Source of the DNA: CAYGAG01 sp964347765
Lineage (GTDB): Archaea; Thermoproteota; Bathyarchaeia; Bathyarchaeales; Bathycorpusculaceae
Reading direction: 5' to 3'
NCBI GenBank assembly: GCA_964347765.1
Contig: CAYGAG010000002.1
Coordinates: 1-64,000, forward strand
DNA length: 64,000 bases
Under the pieces are notes generated by a model that saw only the letters and a list, made by a program, of their open reading frames with translations, was not told the DNA's origin and ran no database searches. The position numbers and the translations under genes were made by a program. Numbering within the stretch: position 1 is the first letter of the stretch; every line of letters starts with the position of its first letter. This document shows positions 27,083 to 35,848 of the stretch, piece after piece.

Positions 27083-28009
27083 TTCTTGGCTCTTCCGAAG
27101 TGGAATCTCTATCTCCATGAAGTCTTCTGCTATTTTTGTATTTTTGAAGATTCTCTGAGCTTGTTCCTGAAGTATGCACGGATCCTCGTATCTTGCACTA
27201 ACGTGAGTGAGAATCAGCTGTTTTACCCTAGCCTTTTGGGCCGCTTTGGCTGCTTGGCTGGGTGTGGAATGACCGTCTTTTCCGGCTTTTTCAGCCAACT
27301 CATCAGCGAAAGTAGCATCATGAATTAGCAAGTCTGCATCTGCTGCAAACTCAACTAAGCCTTCAAAAGACTTAGTGTCGCCTGTATAGACAACCTTTCT
27401 CCCAGCCCTGGATGCGCCTAGAACTTGTTCAGGTCTTATCACCTGCCCACTCGTTAATTCAACTTCCTGCCCCTGTTGAAGCCTTGACCATAAGGGACCT
27501 TCTGGAATGCCCAAAGTCAAAGCCTTTTCTGGGTAGAATCTTCCAGGACGAGGCTTCTCGATTAGGGCATATGCCAAGCTTGGAATTACGTGGCTTGACC
27601 ACAATGCTTCCAGAGTGTACTCCTCTTCATCGTGGACAATGCCGGCCTTATCTATCTCGTAGATCTCGACGGGAAAAGTCAAGACGAACTGCAATGAATC
27701 TTCAATGGCTTCCAAAAATCGCTTCAATCCAGAAGGCCCGTAAACCTCCAGCTTTCTTTCTCTGTCAAGTAAAGCCATAGTCTGCAATAGCCCAGGTAAG
27801 CCTAAGACATGATCACCATGCATGTGAGTCACCAGTATCTTCATCTTTCTGCAAAAACCCGTTTTGGCCTTCATCATCTGCCTCTGAACCCCTTCTCCAC
27901 AATCAAACATTACAAGCTCACCTTTCCTCTTCACCAGAACCGCTGGCATATTCCTCCTGAGAGTTGGAACACTCCCTGCCGTTCCCAAGAAAACAACGCT
28001 CAAACACAT
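27062..28009 (-). CDS. rnz: Ribonuclease Z (tRNA 3' processing endonuclease)
   Basis: 315-residue metallo-beta-lactamase nuclease that removes 3' trailers from precursor tRNA. It begins VVFLGTAGSVPTLRRNMPAVLV. The HxHxDH motif is THMHGDHVLGLPGLLQTM (about 62-79). VVYTGDTK is the Asp ligand, LIHDATFADE follows, and the C-terminal HxST/His motif appears as DGHSTPSQAAKAA and LTHVSARY. Length fits the short RNase ZS form. The stop precedes the overlap with the convergent isomerase gene. It follows trmG10 by 3 bp in one operon. Confidence 0.95.
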   Translation of the reverse strand: MCLSVVFLGTAGSVPTLRRNMPAVLVKRKGELVMFDCGEGVQRQMMKAKTGFCRKMKILVTHMHGDHVLGLPGLLQTMALLDRERKLEVYGPSGLKRFLEAIEDSLQFVLTFPVEIYEIDKAGIVHDEEEYTLEALWSSHVIPSLAYALIEKPRPGRFYPEKALTLGIPEGPLWSRLQQGQEVELTSGQVIRPEQVLGASRAGRKVVYTGDTKSFEGLVEFAADADLLIHDATFADELAEKAGKDGHSTPSQAAKAAQKARVKQLILTHVSARYEDPCILQEQAQRIFKNTKIAEDFMEIEIPLRKSQESDQQLS

Positions 28010-28012
28010 TTC

Positions 28013-29053
28013 TCAGACCCTCTCAAACACGGCTATCTCTCTTGTTAAGCTTCTGTGAACATAAACGAAGTGGGACTCTAAATGATTATACCCCAGGCTC
28101 ATACCAATAGGCCTGATGTTCAACCTCTTCGGTGCAGCAATGCAAACTCGCTTCCCTGCATCCAGCAAATCATGAACGCTTCTTAAAACTTCTTTCACTA
28201 CCTGTTCTGCCGGTCTCTTCAGGGTTGTTGCAGATCTGCCGTAAGGTGGATCAGTCACTACGCAGTCCACCTTCGCCACTGGGACCATTCGCGCATCTGC
28301 AACGAGAACTCCTTCTGGATTCATCTTGAAATGGACTAGATTCTTGAGAGCGCCCTTAGCCATGTTTCTTTTGATATCTGAACCCAAGACTCGGCAGCCT
28401 ATGAGCAAAGCCTCAATAAGCATGGTTCCAGTACCGCAGAAAGGGTCAAAGACTAGATCTCCTGTTTTGGGCCGGGAAAGATTAACCATACACCTAGCAA
28501 GCTTGGCTTGCATCGCTGATGGATGAAAAAAAGGTTTTTTGTTGGGTCGTCTTTCAATGAATGGTTTTGGCGGAATCTCAGCCAGCTTCAACCCGAAGAT
28601 GAATCTTCGGTCAGTAAGGATCCCTATGAAGGCTTTGTCTGGTTTTTCAAGGTCTACTCTTGCCGTCTTTGTCTTCTTTAATAGAATCCTGCCGAGCTTT
28701 CTCTCCAACATCATCCTGTTGATTTCACGGGTACAGTTTTTGACTCGTCTAACACGTACTACAAAGCTTTCTTCTTCCCTCAACACCATATTGAAATCTG
28801 CAGAGCAAGCTGATTTCAATATCTTGCTTGTCTTTGCTTCACAGTTGAAAAGTTCAAGTCCACATAGTCTTGTGAAGGCTGCCCTAGGCTTTACGGCTTC
28901 TTCACACACAAATCGGTCTGCTGTAAGTCTTACCACTTGGTCAAGGTTTTCCGAGATTTCGTATGTATGATCCTCAGCGTTGAGTATAGCTCTGAGTTCA
29001 GAGATGGGCAATGTGTCGTGTTCACCGGAAAGCAGAAAATAGAGATCAGCCAC
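28013..29053 (-). CDS. trmG10: tRNA guanine-N2 methyltransferase Trm-G10
   Basis: 346 residues. An N-terminal THUMP-like part (VVRVRRVKN, IGILTDRRFIFGLKLAEIP) precedes the Rossmann methyltransferase core with VFDPFCGTGTMLIEALLIGCRVLGSDI (motif I, about 206-232) and VVTDPPYGRSA (motif IV, NPPY-type as DPPY). The core and arrangement match archaeal Trm-G10, which forms N2-methyl- and N2,N2-dimethylguanosine at tRNA position 10. The start is GTG, overlapping the prs stop by 8 bp. Its clustering with rnz in one operon fits tRNA maturation. Confidence 0.9.
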   Translation of the reverse strand: MADLYFLLSGEHDTLPISELRAILNAEDHTYEISENLDQVVRLTADRFVCEEAVKPRAAFTRLCGLELFNCEAKTSKILKSACSADFNMVLREEESFVVRVRRVKNCTREINRMMLERKLGRILLKKTKTARVDLEKPDKAFIGILTDRRFIFGLKLAEIPPKPFIERRPNKKPFFHPSAMQAKLARCMVNLSRPKTGDLVFDPFCGTGTMLIEALLIGCRVLGSDIKRNMAKGALKNLVHFKMNPEGVLVADARMVPVAKVDCVVTDPPYGRSATTLKRPAEQVVKEVLRSVHDLLDAGKRVCIAAPKRLNIRPIGMSLGYNHLESHFVYVHRSLTREIAVFERV

Positions 29054-29939
29054 ACTTGTACTCCTGCTGTTGTGCCAGTTCTTGGCTCAATAATGGTGCA
29101 AGAGAAACCTTGCTCACATGGCTTTCAACACTGTCTGTGCCAACAATCTCATCCACGCCGGCTTCATTGATTCTTTCTTCAGCATCTCCAATTAAGAGGG
29201 GATGAACACAAGCGGCAAATACTTTATCTGCGCCAAGCTCTCTCACAATCTTTGCAGCCGAAGCTATAGTGCCTCCTGTGCTGATAACGTCGTCGAAGAT
29301 TACGACGGTCTTTCCTGTGACATCCAACGGTTTTTTCTTTGTGGTTGTCTCTCCAGTATTGAGATTTCTATGCTTCTGCAGATAGCCACATTCTCCTCCT
29401 AGGACTGGTTTTGCCTCTTCGGCAAACCGTAAGGCTCCTTCATCCGGTGCCAAGGCAAAAGCTTCTGCAAAGCCCTCCTCCTTGAAATATTCGGCTAGGA
29501 GAGGAATTGCTGAGATAGTCTTTGCTGGAAAGGGGAATTTAGCCAACACTTTTTCCTCGTGAATGTTTAACGTTATTAGGCGGTCTAGACCTGCTGCTTT
29601 CAGCATTCGGGCTACAACCTGAATGCTTACAGACTCGCCGACAAGGAACATCTTGTCTTGGCGTGCATAAGCCATGTAAGGTGTTACTGCGGTCACCTTT
29701 TCTGCCTCAAGTCTTTTCGCAGCGTCGATAATTAGTGCCAATTGAATTATCCTAACGTTTTGGGGAGGACCTGTCGTTTGTACGATTACCACTTCTTCAT
29801 TCTCTACCGTTCCGCCAAGTCTAACGTAGGATTCACCGTCTGGATAGGTCTTGAACGCGCAGGATACGATTTCCAAGCCCGAAAGCTCGGCCACTTCTTC
29901 TCCCAGACGCGTGGATGCGGGTCCTGGAATTATTTTCAT
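29046..29939 (-). CDS. prs: Ribose-phosphate pyrophosphokinase
   Basis: 297 residues. It makes PRPP from ribose 5-phosphate and ATP. Motifs: YPDGESYVRLGG near the start, the flexible loop YMAYARQDKMFLVGESVS (about 86-103), and the PRPP binding loop VVIFDDVISTGGTIASAAKIV (about 210-230). LHPLLIGDAEERI-like sequence CVHPLLIGDAEERI follows. Length is typical of class I archaeal Prs. It sits between HMG-CoA reductase (48 bp upstream) and trmG10 and probably shares their transcript. It supplies the PRPP used by PyrE elsewhere in the window. Confidence 0.96.
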   Translation of the reverse strand: MKIIPGPASTRLGEEVAELSGLEIVSCAFKTYPDGESYVRLGGTVENEEVVIVQTTGPPQNVRIIQLALIIDAAKRLEAEKVTAVTPYMAYARQDKMFLVGESVSIQVVARMLKAAGLDRLITLNIHEEKVLAKFPFPAKTISAIPLLAEYFKEEGFAEAFALAPDEGALRFAEEAKPVLGGECGYLQKHRNLNTGETTTKKKPLDVTGKTVVIFDDVISTGGTIASAAKIVRELGADKVFAACVHPLLIGDAEERINEAGVDEIVGTDSVESHVSKVSLAPLLSQELAQQQEYKCG

Positions 29940-29987
29940 ACTTCTTCCAGCCTAGTTATCTGTTCAAAAACCCAGTCTTTTCCTATG

Positions 29988-31250
29988 TTATCCGTATTGT
30001 TCTATCAGTTCTTTCGCTCTGTCCATGCGGATTTTCTGTTCTTGCACCATCTTTTCCGCCACTAGATCTATGAGTTTATCTGTTGCCCCCGCCGCCACCG
30101 CAATGTTTCTCGCATGAAGAGACATGTGTCCTCGTTGTATTCCCTCATGTGCCAACGCTCGCAACGCTCCAAGGTTTTGAGCTAACCCTACAGCCGCCAA
30201 AACCTGTGCGAACTCGCTGGCTTTCTTGACGCCCAGTATCTTCAAAGCTGTCTTCGCTACCGGGTGTGTTCGCACCGCGCCACCAATTACGCCTACAGCC
30301 ATAGGCAACTCGATTGAGCCGACCAAGTCACCTGTCTTGTCTCTCTCCCATCTTGAGAGTGTAGTGTAACGCCCGTTTCTAGCCGCATACGCGTGGGCTC
30401 CAGCCTCAACAGCTCTATGATCATTGCATGTTGCAATTACGACGCCGATGATTCCGTTCAGAATCCCTTTGTTGTGAGTAGCCGCCCGATAAGGATCCGC
30501 CTCGGCAAAAGCGCAAGCGGCAACTATACCGTCCACCACTTTTTCTCCCCCAACGGTCTCCTTAGGCACTTTGCACCAAGCCCTAGCCAGCCGTTTCGTA
30601 GCCAGATTAGAAATTATACGCAGATAAACACGACCACCAGTAATGCGCTCGATCATGGGAGCTACAGCCTCAGACATTGTATTGACCGCGTTGGCACCCA
30701 TTACATCTAGGCAATCCACTTGTAATTCTGTGATCAGCATCAACCCTTGTCCTGTACTGATCACTTTCGCGTCTAGGTCCCTCGCTCCTCCACCGACAGA
30801 AACAAGCACCGGATCCTGATCATTCGCCTTTCTCAGAATATCTTGTTTTGCTTGGATAACACGAACCTTCGCAGCATAGGGATCCTCTATGTCGACTGCT
30901 TGTATTTGTCCAACCATTATTGATGGTGTACTGCTTGCAGAGAAGCCTCCCCCATCACGCACGATCTTGGCAGCATAACTCGCTGCTGCAACAACTGATG
31001 GCTCTTCAATTGCCATAGGAATCAGGTAGTCTTTTCCGTTTATCAGGAAATTTACAGCAATTCCTAGAGGTACGGGCATTGCTCCTACAACGTTTTCAAT
31101 CATGCGGTCAGCCAAATCTAGGGGCAAGGAACCGGTTCTCATCAGCGAAGAACACTCGTCATCAGTCAGTCCAGCAAATTTTTTGACAAATTGTAGACGT
31201 TCCTCAGGATTAAGCTTATAGAAACCTGAAACTAGAGAAGAACCGTTCAT
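29988..31250 (-). CDS. hmgA: HMG-CoA reductase, class II type
   Basis: 420 residues. It reduces HMG-CoA to mevalonate for isoprenoid lipids. The sequence fits the bacterial/class II form: it starts GFYKLNPEERL, has ENVVGAMPVPLGIAVNFLIN and MAIEEPSVVAAASYAAK. Active-site residues align with Pseudomonas mevalonii: Glu83, Lys261 (THNKGILNG), Asp277 (CNDHRA) and His375 (QRGHMSLH). Class I signatures of most archaea, including a long membrane or N-terminal part and the IPVGVAGP string, are missing. Class II occurs in Archaeoglobus and Thermoplasmatales, probably from bacteria. Hydrolase direction and cofactor (NADH or NADPH) are not settled. Confidence 0.93.
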   Translation of the reverse strand: MNGSSLVSGFYKLNPEERLQFVKKFAGLTDDECSSLMRTGSLPLDLADRMIENVVGAMPVPLGIAVNFLINGKDYLIPMAIEEPSVVAAASYAAKIVRDGGGFSASSTPSIMVGQIQAVDIEDPYAAKVRVIQAKQDILRKANDQDPVLVSVGGGARDLDAKVISTGQGLMLITELQVDCLDVMGANAVNTMSEAVAPMIERITGGRVYLRIISNLATKRLARAWCKVPKETVGGEKVVDGIVAACAFAEADPYRAATHNKGILNGIIGVVIATCNDHRAVEAGAHAYAARNGRYTTLSRWERDKTGDLVGSIELPMAVGVIGGAVRTHPVAKTALKILGVKKASEFAQVLAAVGLAQNLGALRALAHEGIQRGHMSLHARNIAVAAGATDKLIDLVAEKMVQEQKIRMDRAKELIEQYG

Positions 31251-31332
31251 ATACCATCACCTAAGCTCTCATCTTGAGTATTAGAAAGTATTCATTTAAG
31301 TCTATTTGAGTTGATGATTGGTGCTTCACAAC

Positions 31333-31341
31333 TTTTATAAA
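31333..31341 (+). promoter_or_regulatory. TATA box of the 72-residue membrane protein gene
   Basis: TTTTATAAA lies about 40 bp upstream of the ATG at 31376, so a start of transcription about 25 bp downstream would leave a leader of only about 10 nt. This supports the small gene that follows. Confidence 0.5.
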
Positions 31342-31375
31342 GATTCTGAATTCGAATCTCACAATAGATATTGAC

Positions 31376-31594
31376 ATGTCAAGTTTCATTCTAGAAATGA
31401 AGAATCCTGAGGAGACCAGAGCTAAGAGACATAGAAAAAGGAAGAAAAAGCTTCTAGCATGCCTTCTTTTTCTTTTTTTCGTAGGAGTTGCTGGCGCAGC
31501 AATATATAATCTAATGCAAATCCAAAGCGAAGTAGGTGTGAACGTGGTTGCGTTTGTTTGTGGCGATTCATCGTTGATGTCTGCTTATTTTTAA
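31376..31594 (+). CDS. Small single-pass membrane protein, hypothetical
   Basis: 72 residues: a basic N-terminus (RAKRHRKRKKKL, about 15-26) then one hydrophobic helix (about 27-47) and a short tail (QIQSEVGVNVVAFVCGDSS). By the positive-inside rule the N-terminus is cytoplasmic and the tail outside. The TATA box 40 bp upstream supports expression. It is convergent with the TasA-like secreted protein gene, whose stop is 64 bp away. Not recognised as a family. Confidence 0.5.
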   Translation: MSSFILEMKNPEETRAKRHRKRKKKLLACLLFLFFVGVAGAAIYNLMQIQSEVGVNVVAFVCGDSSLMSAYF

Positions 31595-31638
31595 TGGCTT
31601 GCAAAGCGCAGCTCTTGAGCAACATTGGAATACAATAG

Positions 31639-31645
31639 AAAAAAA
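31639..31645 (-). terminator. U7 tract terminating the secreted-protein operon
   Basis: The plus-strand A7 run gives a seven-T tract on the minus strand 14 bp beyond the stop of the secreted protein, preceded by CTCCCTCCC. This is a typical archaeal termination signal. Confidence 0.45.
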
Positions 31646-31658
31646 GGGAGGGAGGAGC

Positions 31659-32210
31659 TTAGCTGACTATTAGGTGTAGATTCACTGTTACTGAATCACT
31701 TGAGGTTGCTGTTCCGTTCCAGTATATATCCCACTGTACCCTCCAACCAGTCATGTTGCCTAGGGTCTGCTGCCCAGTCGTGTCAACTTGCCCGGCACCA
31801 CCAGGAACCAAGTAGATGTTTGCACCCATCTTCGTAGAAACATCATACATCGTCACGTTGATATAGTACAGCGGTGTAGCAGCTGTACCTGTCCATGAAT
31901 CTAGTTTCAATTCTATGGTGTACGAATCGGTGGCATGGGTGTTGTTGATCGTGACTGGGTTCGAGATCGTTGTAAGACTTCCATTCTGTCCGTTCATCGA
32001 GCTGAAAGTCACTTTTTGCCGAGCATCTGTAATGGCCCCACCTGCATCAGTGAAGTCTGCTCCTTCCCAAAATTGAACCTTGTTGCCTGCCACTCCAACA
32101 GTGGCATCCATGAACATTGTATAGTATGTGGCTGCGCTCACTGTTGCTATGAGTAGTGATGTTATTAGCAATACTACGATCTTCAGTGACTTCTTGTATT
32201 CTATCTTCAT
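31659..32210 (-). CDS. Secreted TasA/camelysin-like surface protein
   Basis: 183 residues. An N-terminal signal peptide (basic MKIEYKKSLK, then VVLLITSLLIATVSAAT) is followed by a beta-rich domain with many Asn-x-Thr sequons (NGSL, NNTH, NVTM, NMTG, NGTA). The layout SLLIATVSAATYYTM then VGVAGNKVQFWEGADF recalls camelysin/TasA proteins and the archaeal bundling pili that polymerise by donor-strand exchange. That relationship is a structural guess; no covering HMM was run. The ATG directly abuts the upstream gene's stop (TAA ATG), with GGAGGTGAG inside that gene's end. Confidence 0.6.
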   Translation of the reverse strand: MKIEYKKSLKIVVLLITSLLIATVSAATYYTMFMDATVGVAGNKVQFWEGADFTDAGGAITDARQKVTFSSMNGQNGSLTTISNPVTINNTHATDSYTIELKLDSWTGTAATPLYYINVTMYDVSTKMGANIYLVPGGAGQVDTTGQQTLGNMTGWRVQWDIYWNGTATSSDSVTVNLHLIVS

Positions 32211-32915
32211 TTATTGTCTCACCTCCTTCTTTCGTTTCTTTCTCTCTCTCATGGAGTCTTTCCATATACGGCCTAGGATGTAGAGGCTTACTCCTAGAAC
32301 GAAGACGCAGGCTATTGCTAGAGCTATGGCTGATACGACAAATACTGCCGCTCCCCACGAGGGTCTTAAACAGGCATAAATGCTTGCGCTGCCGATCGAT
32401 GTGCCTGCGCCTAATACTATGTACCACCATTTGGGTTTGAAGAACATGTATGTGCCTGCCCCTACGACGAAAGTATCGAATGCCACCATGGCTATGAATG
32501 TGGCCTCCCAAGACATCTGTGGAAACATCACTAGTGGATGGATAGCAACTTCAGCATAGTTGGTAACAAAGAGGGCTGTCAAGGCGATGGCTGGAAAAGT
32601 CACAGCAAACGAGAAGATTTTAGAGTAGGTTATTAGTTTCTTCACTATTCCGAGATATAGGTTAACAGCCACTATGTTTGCCAAGGCGACGACCACGTAT
32701 AGAAGACTGTACCAGAAACGCATGTATTCGCCAAAGAAGGACATGAACTCTCTGCTCACTAGAAGTTGCCCAAAGCCAGTCAAGGCCGCCAGCTGATATA
32801 TGTACGGTAGTTGCCATGGAAAGTGTCGATCCAGTAGGCATGTCAGCAGACTTGTTGCTAGGAAAAGATCTATGCCCAGTAGTGCAAAGAACTCTGGCTG
32901 AATAGGGGAGGGCAT
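32211..32915 (-). CDS. Polytopic membrane protein, partner of the secreted TasA-like protein
   Basis: 234 residues with about seven hydrophobic helices and few polar loops, ending in a very basic cytoplasmic tail (RIWKDSMRERKKRKKEVRQ). The N-terminus IQPEFFALLGIDLFLATSLL begins straight into the membrane. Its stop codon is followed directly by the start of the secreted protein, so the two are translationally coupled. A role in export or anchoring of the partner is inferred from the pairing only. Not recognised as a known transporter or sorting family. Confidence 0.62.
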   Translation of the reverse strand: MPSPIQPEFFALLGIDLFLATSLLTCLLDRHFPWQLPYIYQLAALTGFGQLLVSREFMSFFGEYMRFWYSLLYVVVALANIVAVNLYLGIVKKLITYSKIFSFAVTFPAIALTALFVTNYAEVAIHPLVMFPQMSWEATFIAMVAFDTFVVGAGTYMFFKPKWWYIVLGAGTSIGSASIYACLRPSWGAAVFVVSAIALAIACVFVLGVSLYILGRIWKDSMRERKKRKKEVRQ

Positions 32916-33063
32916 TTCGGTACCGTATTGCGAATGTCGGGTTTCTTCTTATTTAAGACATATGAATCTTCAATCCGAATCCGTAGGACTACAGGTTTCA
33001 CTAGGAGTCTTTAGAATGAAACTCACAAGTTGTTATACGCAGCGCAGTATTGGCCGAAGCGGA

Positions 33064-34062
33064 TCATCTACGGGGAAGGGCTGAGGCTGGAATCTTGAAA
33101 CGTTTTCGGATTTCTTTGGCTAGGGTCTTTGCGTGACCTGCACGAAAATTGTCGGTTATGACAAGTTTCGGCTTTGAACGTCTGACGTATTCAACAAGTC
33201 CATCGAAGTCAGAATGATCGCTTAAAGCTACCAAGTACTCATTGTTACCGATATGCCGCCAAGGCGAATTGAACTGCCAACCACTGAGATAGACACGAAA
33301 ACCTTCAGAACCGAATCTGCTTCTTGAAGACATGTGACAGAACACCAAGCACGCAGAGTTCTTCTTCAATAATTCTTGAGCTTCCATTTCACTACATAAC
33401 ATTAGACGGTGGCCGAAATGCATACCATGCTTTTCACAGATCTTAGAAACGTGAAGGACTCTCTCAGGCATGACGAATGGAACCTTCACGCCAGCCTTGT
33501 ACATGATCTGCATGACCTCTTGTAGCTTACCATGATAACCAAAGAGATACACAGGTCCTTTTCTAAGACCTGCTTCCACGACAGAAACCAGCAGATTTTC
33601 TATATTTCTCCTGAATGAACGCTGGCAAGAGGGAGTTCCGTACGTGGCTTCTATGACGAGAACATCAGCGTCCAGGACAGGGGTCGATTCAATCCTAAAA
33701 TCTCCTGTAAAGGCAAGCCTTGTTCCTTCAACGTCCTCAACGAGCACCTGAGCCGCACCCAAGATATGATCAGCCCTGAAAAAAGTGATTTGCTCCCCTT
33801 CGTATTCAATAGAGTCACCATACTCACATGTCTCTACACATCCTTCCATCAGAAAGAGGGGACTTCGCAAAACGTCAATCAAGTCCTTCGTAGCTTCAGT
33901 CATGAGAGCTTTTTCGCATTCTCTAAGACTCTGTCGCAGGCCGCCCATATGATCAGCGTGGGCGTGAGTCACAACTCTCAATGGAACAGCCTTATTGAAG
34001 CCGTCACAGGCCACATATTTGCCTAGCAAAACGGCGCCTTTTCGGGTTATACAGGCTTTCAT
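33064..34062 (-). CDS. MBL-fold nuclease-like protein, mRNA 3'-end processing factor/SNM1-like
   Basis: 332-residue metallo-beta-lactamase. RVVTHAHADHMGGL (about 29-42) is the HxHxDH motif, LAFTGDFRIE the Asp ligand strand and VIEATYGTP the next. SDHSDFDGLVEYV (about 286-298) matches the late His/Asp motif of beta-CASP-type exonucleases (SNM1/Artemis, ligase-associated exonuclease). A role in DNA interstrand repair or RNA 3'-end processing is therefore plausible. It starts the leftmost transcript of a minus-strand run that includes the M20 peptidase, 17 bp away. Confidence 0.8.
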   Translation of the reverse strand: MKACITRKGAVLLGKYVACDGFNKAVPLRVVTHAHADHMGGLRQSLRECEKALMTEATKDLIDVLRSPLFLMEGCVETCEYGDSIEYEGEQITFFRADHILGAAQVLVEDVEGTRLAFTGDFRIESTPVLDADVLVIEATYGTPSCQRSFRRNIENLLVSVVEAGLRKGPVYLFGYHGKLQEVMQIMYKAGVKVPFVMPERVLHVSKICEKHGMHFGHRLMLCSEMEAQELLKKNSACLVFCHMSSRSRFGSEGFRVYLSGWQFNSPWRHIGNNEYLVALSDHSDFDGLVEYVRRSKPKLVITDNFRAGHAKTLAKEIRKRFKIPASALPRR

Positions 34063-34079
34063 GACAAACTTCGCACCAG

Positions 34080-35435
34080 CTATGCGGCGAAGTCTTCGAT
34101 CAAAGTTGCAATAAATTTGGTTCCTTTGACAAAACTCTCAATTATTAGGTTTTCATTCGGCGCGTGGGTATTAGCTTCTGGGTGACTACATCCCACAGAA
34201 ACCACTGGGTAGCCCATATAGTTTCTGAACAGATGCATTGGACCAGAACCTGCGCTGGTGGGATAGATTACAGCCTGTTTGTTATAGACTTTCTCAGCCG
34301 TATCTGCAACTAGCTTCACAAATGGATCGTTGACGGGTGTTCTCGTAGGCTCAGTAGAGCCATGTTTGACCACATCCAAATCTCCAAAACCATTCCGTTC
34401 TAGATGTTCAACCAGTTTCTTGAATATTTCGCTAGGTTTCTGATCTGGGACAAGCCTAAAGTCAAGTTTGGCACAGGCATGGTGAGGCAGAACGGTCTTT
34501 GAGCCTTCTCCAGTATAGCCTGACATGACACCGTTGATGGTGCATGTGGGTTGATATAGCAACGCTTTGAGGGCTTCCAGTCCAGACTTGTTCTGCAAGA
34601 ACTCTGATAATCCAAGTTCCTTCTTTAATTCGTCCTCCTCAAACGGGATATTCTCCATACATTCTATGTCTTCTGCCGAAGGGGGGAGAGCGTTTTCGTA
34701 AAAGCCCTTTATTAGAATGTGTTCATTATGATCCTTCAAGCAACTTAGTCCCCAAACAAGAAGCCAAGTCGGGCTTGGAATCAGGGGTGCGTTAGCGGAG
34801 TGGACATCTCTAGAGGCCCCGCTGGCTTTTAACTCCAGAGACAAGACGCCCTTTAGTCCCAAATACAGATTCGGCCTGCCAAATCTATCTGTCCCGCCGA
34901 ATTCCCAGATTGCAGCATCTGCTGAAAGAAGGTGTTTGTGTTCTTTTATGATCGATTCAAGGCGTGGGCTACCTATCTCTTCTTCTCCTTCAGCAAAGAG
35001 CTTGATGTTTATAGGGGCCTCATCTCTCACTTCTAATAGTGCTCGAACGGCACTTAGCCGTGATACTAGGTTTCCTTTGTTGTCAGATGCCCCCCTCCCG
35101 TAGATCCTTCCGTGGATTTTTCTACCGCTAAAAGGGCCCGAGGTCCATTTTTCAAGGGGTTCAGGTGGTTGAACATCATAATGGTTGTAGAAAAGTAGAG
35201 TTTTGTCAGCTCTTCTACGATTTAGTTCTCCATAAACTACAGGATACCCGTTTTTGCATCGAAGGATCTTTGTGGTGAATCCTACGTCGCGCATCATCTG
35301 CTCCACGAGTAGTGCGCAATCTTCGATTCCTTCACCTTTAGCTGAGACACTAGGCTGTTGGACGAGTCTGACAAGATCATCAACAAAATTCTCTGCGTTG
35401 ATATCAATATAGTCATAGATTCTTTCTAGACTCAT
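34080..35435 (-). CDS. M20-family metallopeptidase (dipeptidase-like)
   Basis: About 451 residues from ATG 35435; an ATG at 35471 adds 12 residues but overlaps the upstream gene more. Zinc-binding strands of the M20 family are present: FYNHYDVQPPEPLEKW, RGASDNKGNLVSRL, AEGEEEIGSPRLESII and YPTSAGSGPMHLFRNYMG with GCSHPEANTHAPNE at the end. The dimerisation domain is in the middle (GLKGVLSLELKASGASRDVH). These enzymes hydrolyse dipeptides or N-acyl amino acids; the substrate is unknown. The start overlaps the UPF0201 stop by four bases. Confidence 0.9.
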   Translation of the reverse strand: MSLERIYDYIDINAENFVDDLVRLVQQPSVSAKGEGIEDCALLVEQMMRDVGFTTKILRCKNGYPVVYGELNRRRADKTLLFYNHYDVQPPEPLEKWTSGPFSGRKIHGRIYGRGASDNKGNLVSRLSAVRALLEVRDEAPINIKLFAEGEEEIGSPRLESIIKEHKHLLSADAAIWEFGGTDRFGRPNLYLGLKGVLSLELKASGASRDVHSANAPLIPSPTWLLVWGLSCLKDHNEHILIKGFYENALPPSAEDIECMENIPFEEDELKKELGLSEFLQNKSGLEALKALLYQPTCTINGVMSGYTGEGSKTVLPHHACAKLDFRLVPDQKPSEIFKKLVEHLERNGFGDLDVVKHGSTEPTRTPVNDPFVKLVADTAEKVYNKQAVIYPTSAGSGPMHLFRNYMGYPVVSVGCSHPEANTHAPNENLIIESFVKGTKFIATLIEDFAA

Positions 35436-35848
35436 ATCTGTACATCCTGCAATGTTCTGGAAGTGAGCCAATTAATAAGTTCTCGCGGATTCTCACACTG
35501 TATCCGAACCTTTATGGGGCCTAGAGGAGACTCGCCCACCTCTCCAGAAAAGGAGATATGACCGACGTATGCTACTTGCTTATTTAAACAGAAACTGATG
35601 ACTTTTCCTTTTAGCCCACTGAAAAAGACTGCTCTGGCAGCACTACGAATGCGCTCTCTACGCAGCAAATTGTGTAATTTGGTGAGGGCTTCCAGTCCTT
35701 CGATTTCGGAGAAAAGGAGACACTCTTTTCGGTAAGATTTTCTCCTTGCATTTATGTCTCCGAAAACGTTTTCCACAGCTCTTTTCACTTTTTCTTCGGA
35801 CTCTGTGGGGTTGATCTTGGTTTCTACAAGGATTTCTGCGTCTTCCAA
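35432..35848 (-). CDS. UPF0201 family protein
   Basis: 138 residues matching the archaeal UPF0201 family: it starts EILVETKINPTESEEKVKRAVENVFGD and carries ISFSGEVGESPLGPIKVRIQ in the middle. The function is not established. In some archaea (for example Archaeoglobus) UPF0200 and UPF0201 are fused in one protein. Here they are separate but overlap by 25 bp in different frames, so they are probably functionally linked. Confidence 0.85.
   Translation of the reverse strand: MEDAEILVETKINPTESEEKVKRAVENVFGDINARRKSYRKECLLFSEIEGLEALTKLHNLLRRERIRSAARAVFFSGLKGKVISFCLNKQVAYVGHISFSGEVGESPLGPIKVRIQCENPRELINWLTSRTLQDVQI

Noticed and set aside
31346..31360. TTCGAATC resembling a tRNA T-loop near 31350
   Set aside because: No acceptor or anticodon stem can be formed around it; it belongs to the leader of the small membrane protein gene.
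32047..32511. 154-codon minus-strand frame spanning the secreted and membrane genes
   Set aside because: Arg/His-rich shadow in another frame of two adjacent real genes.
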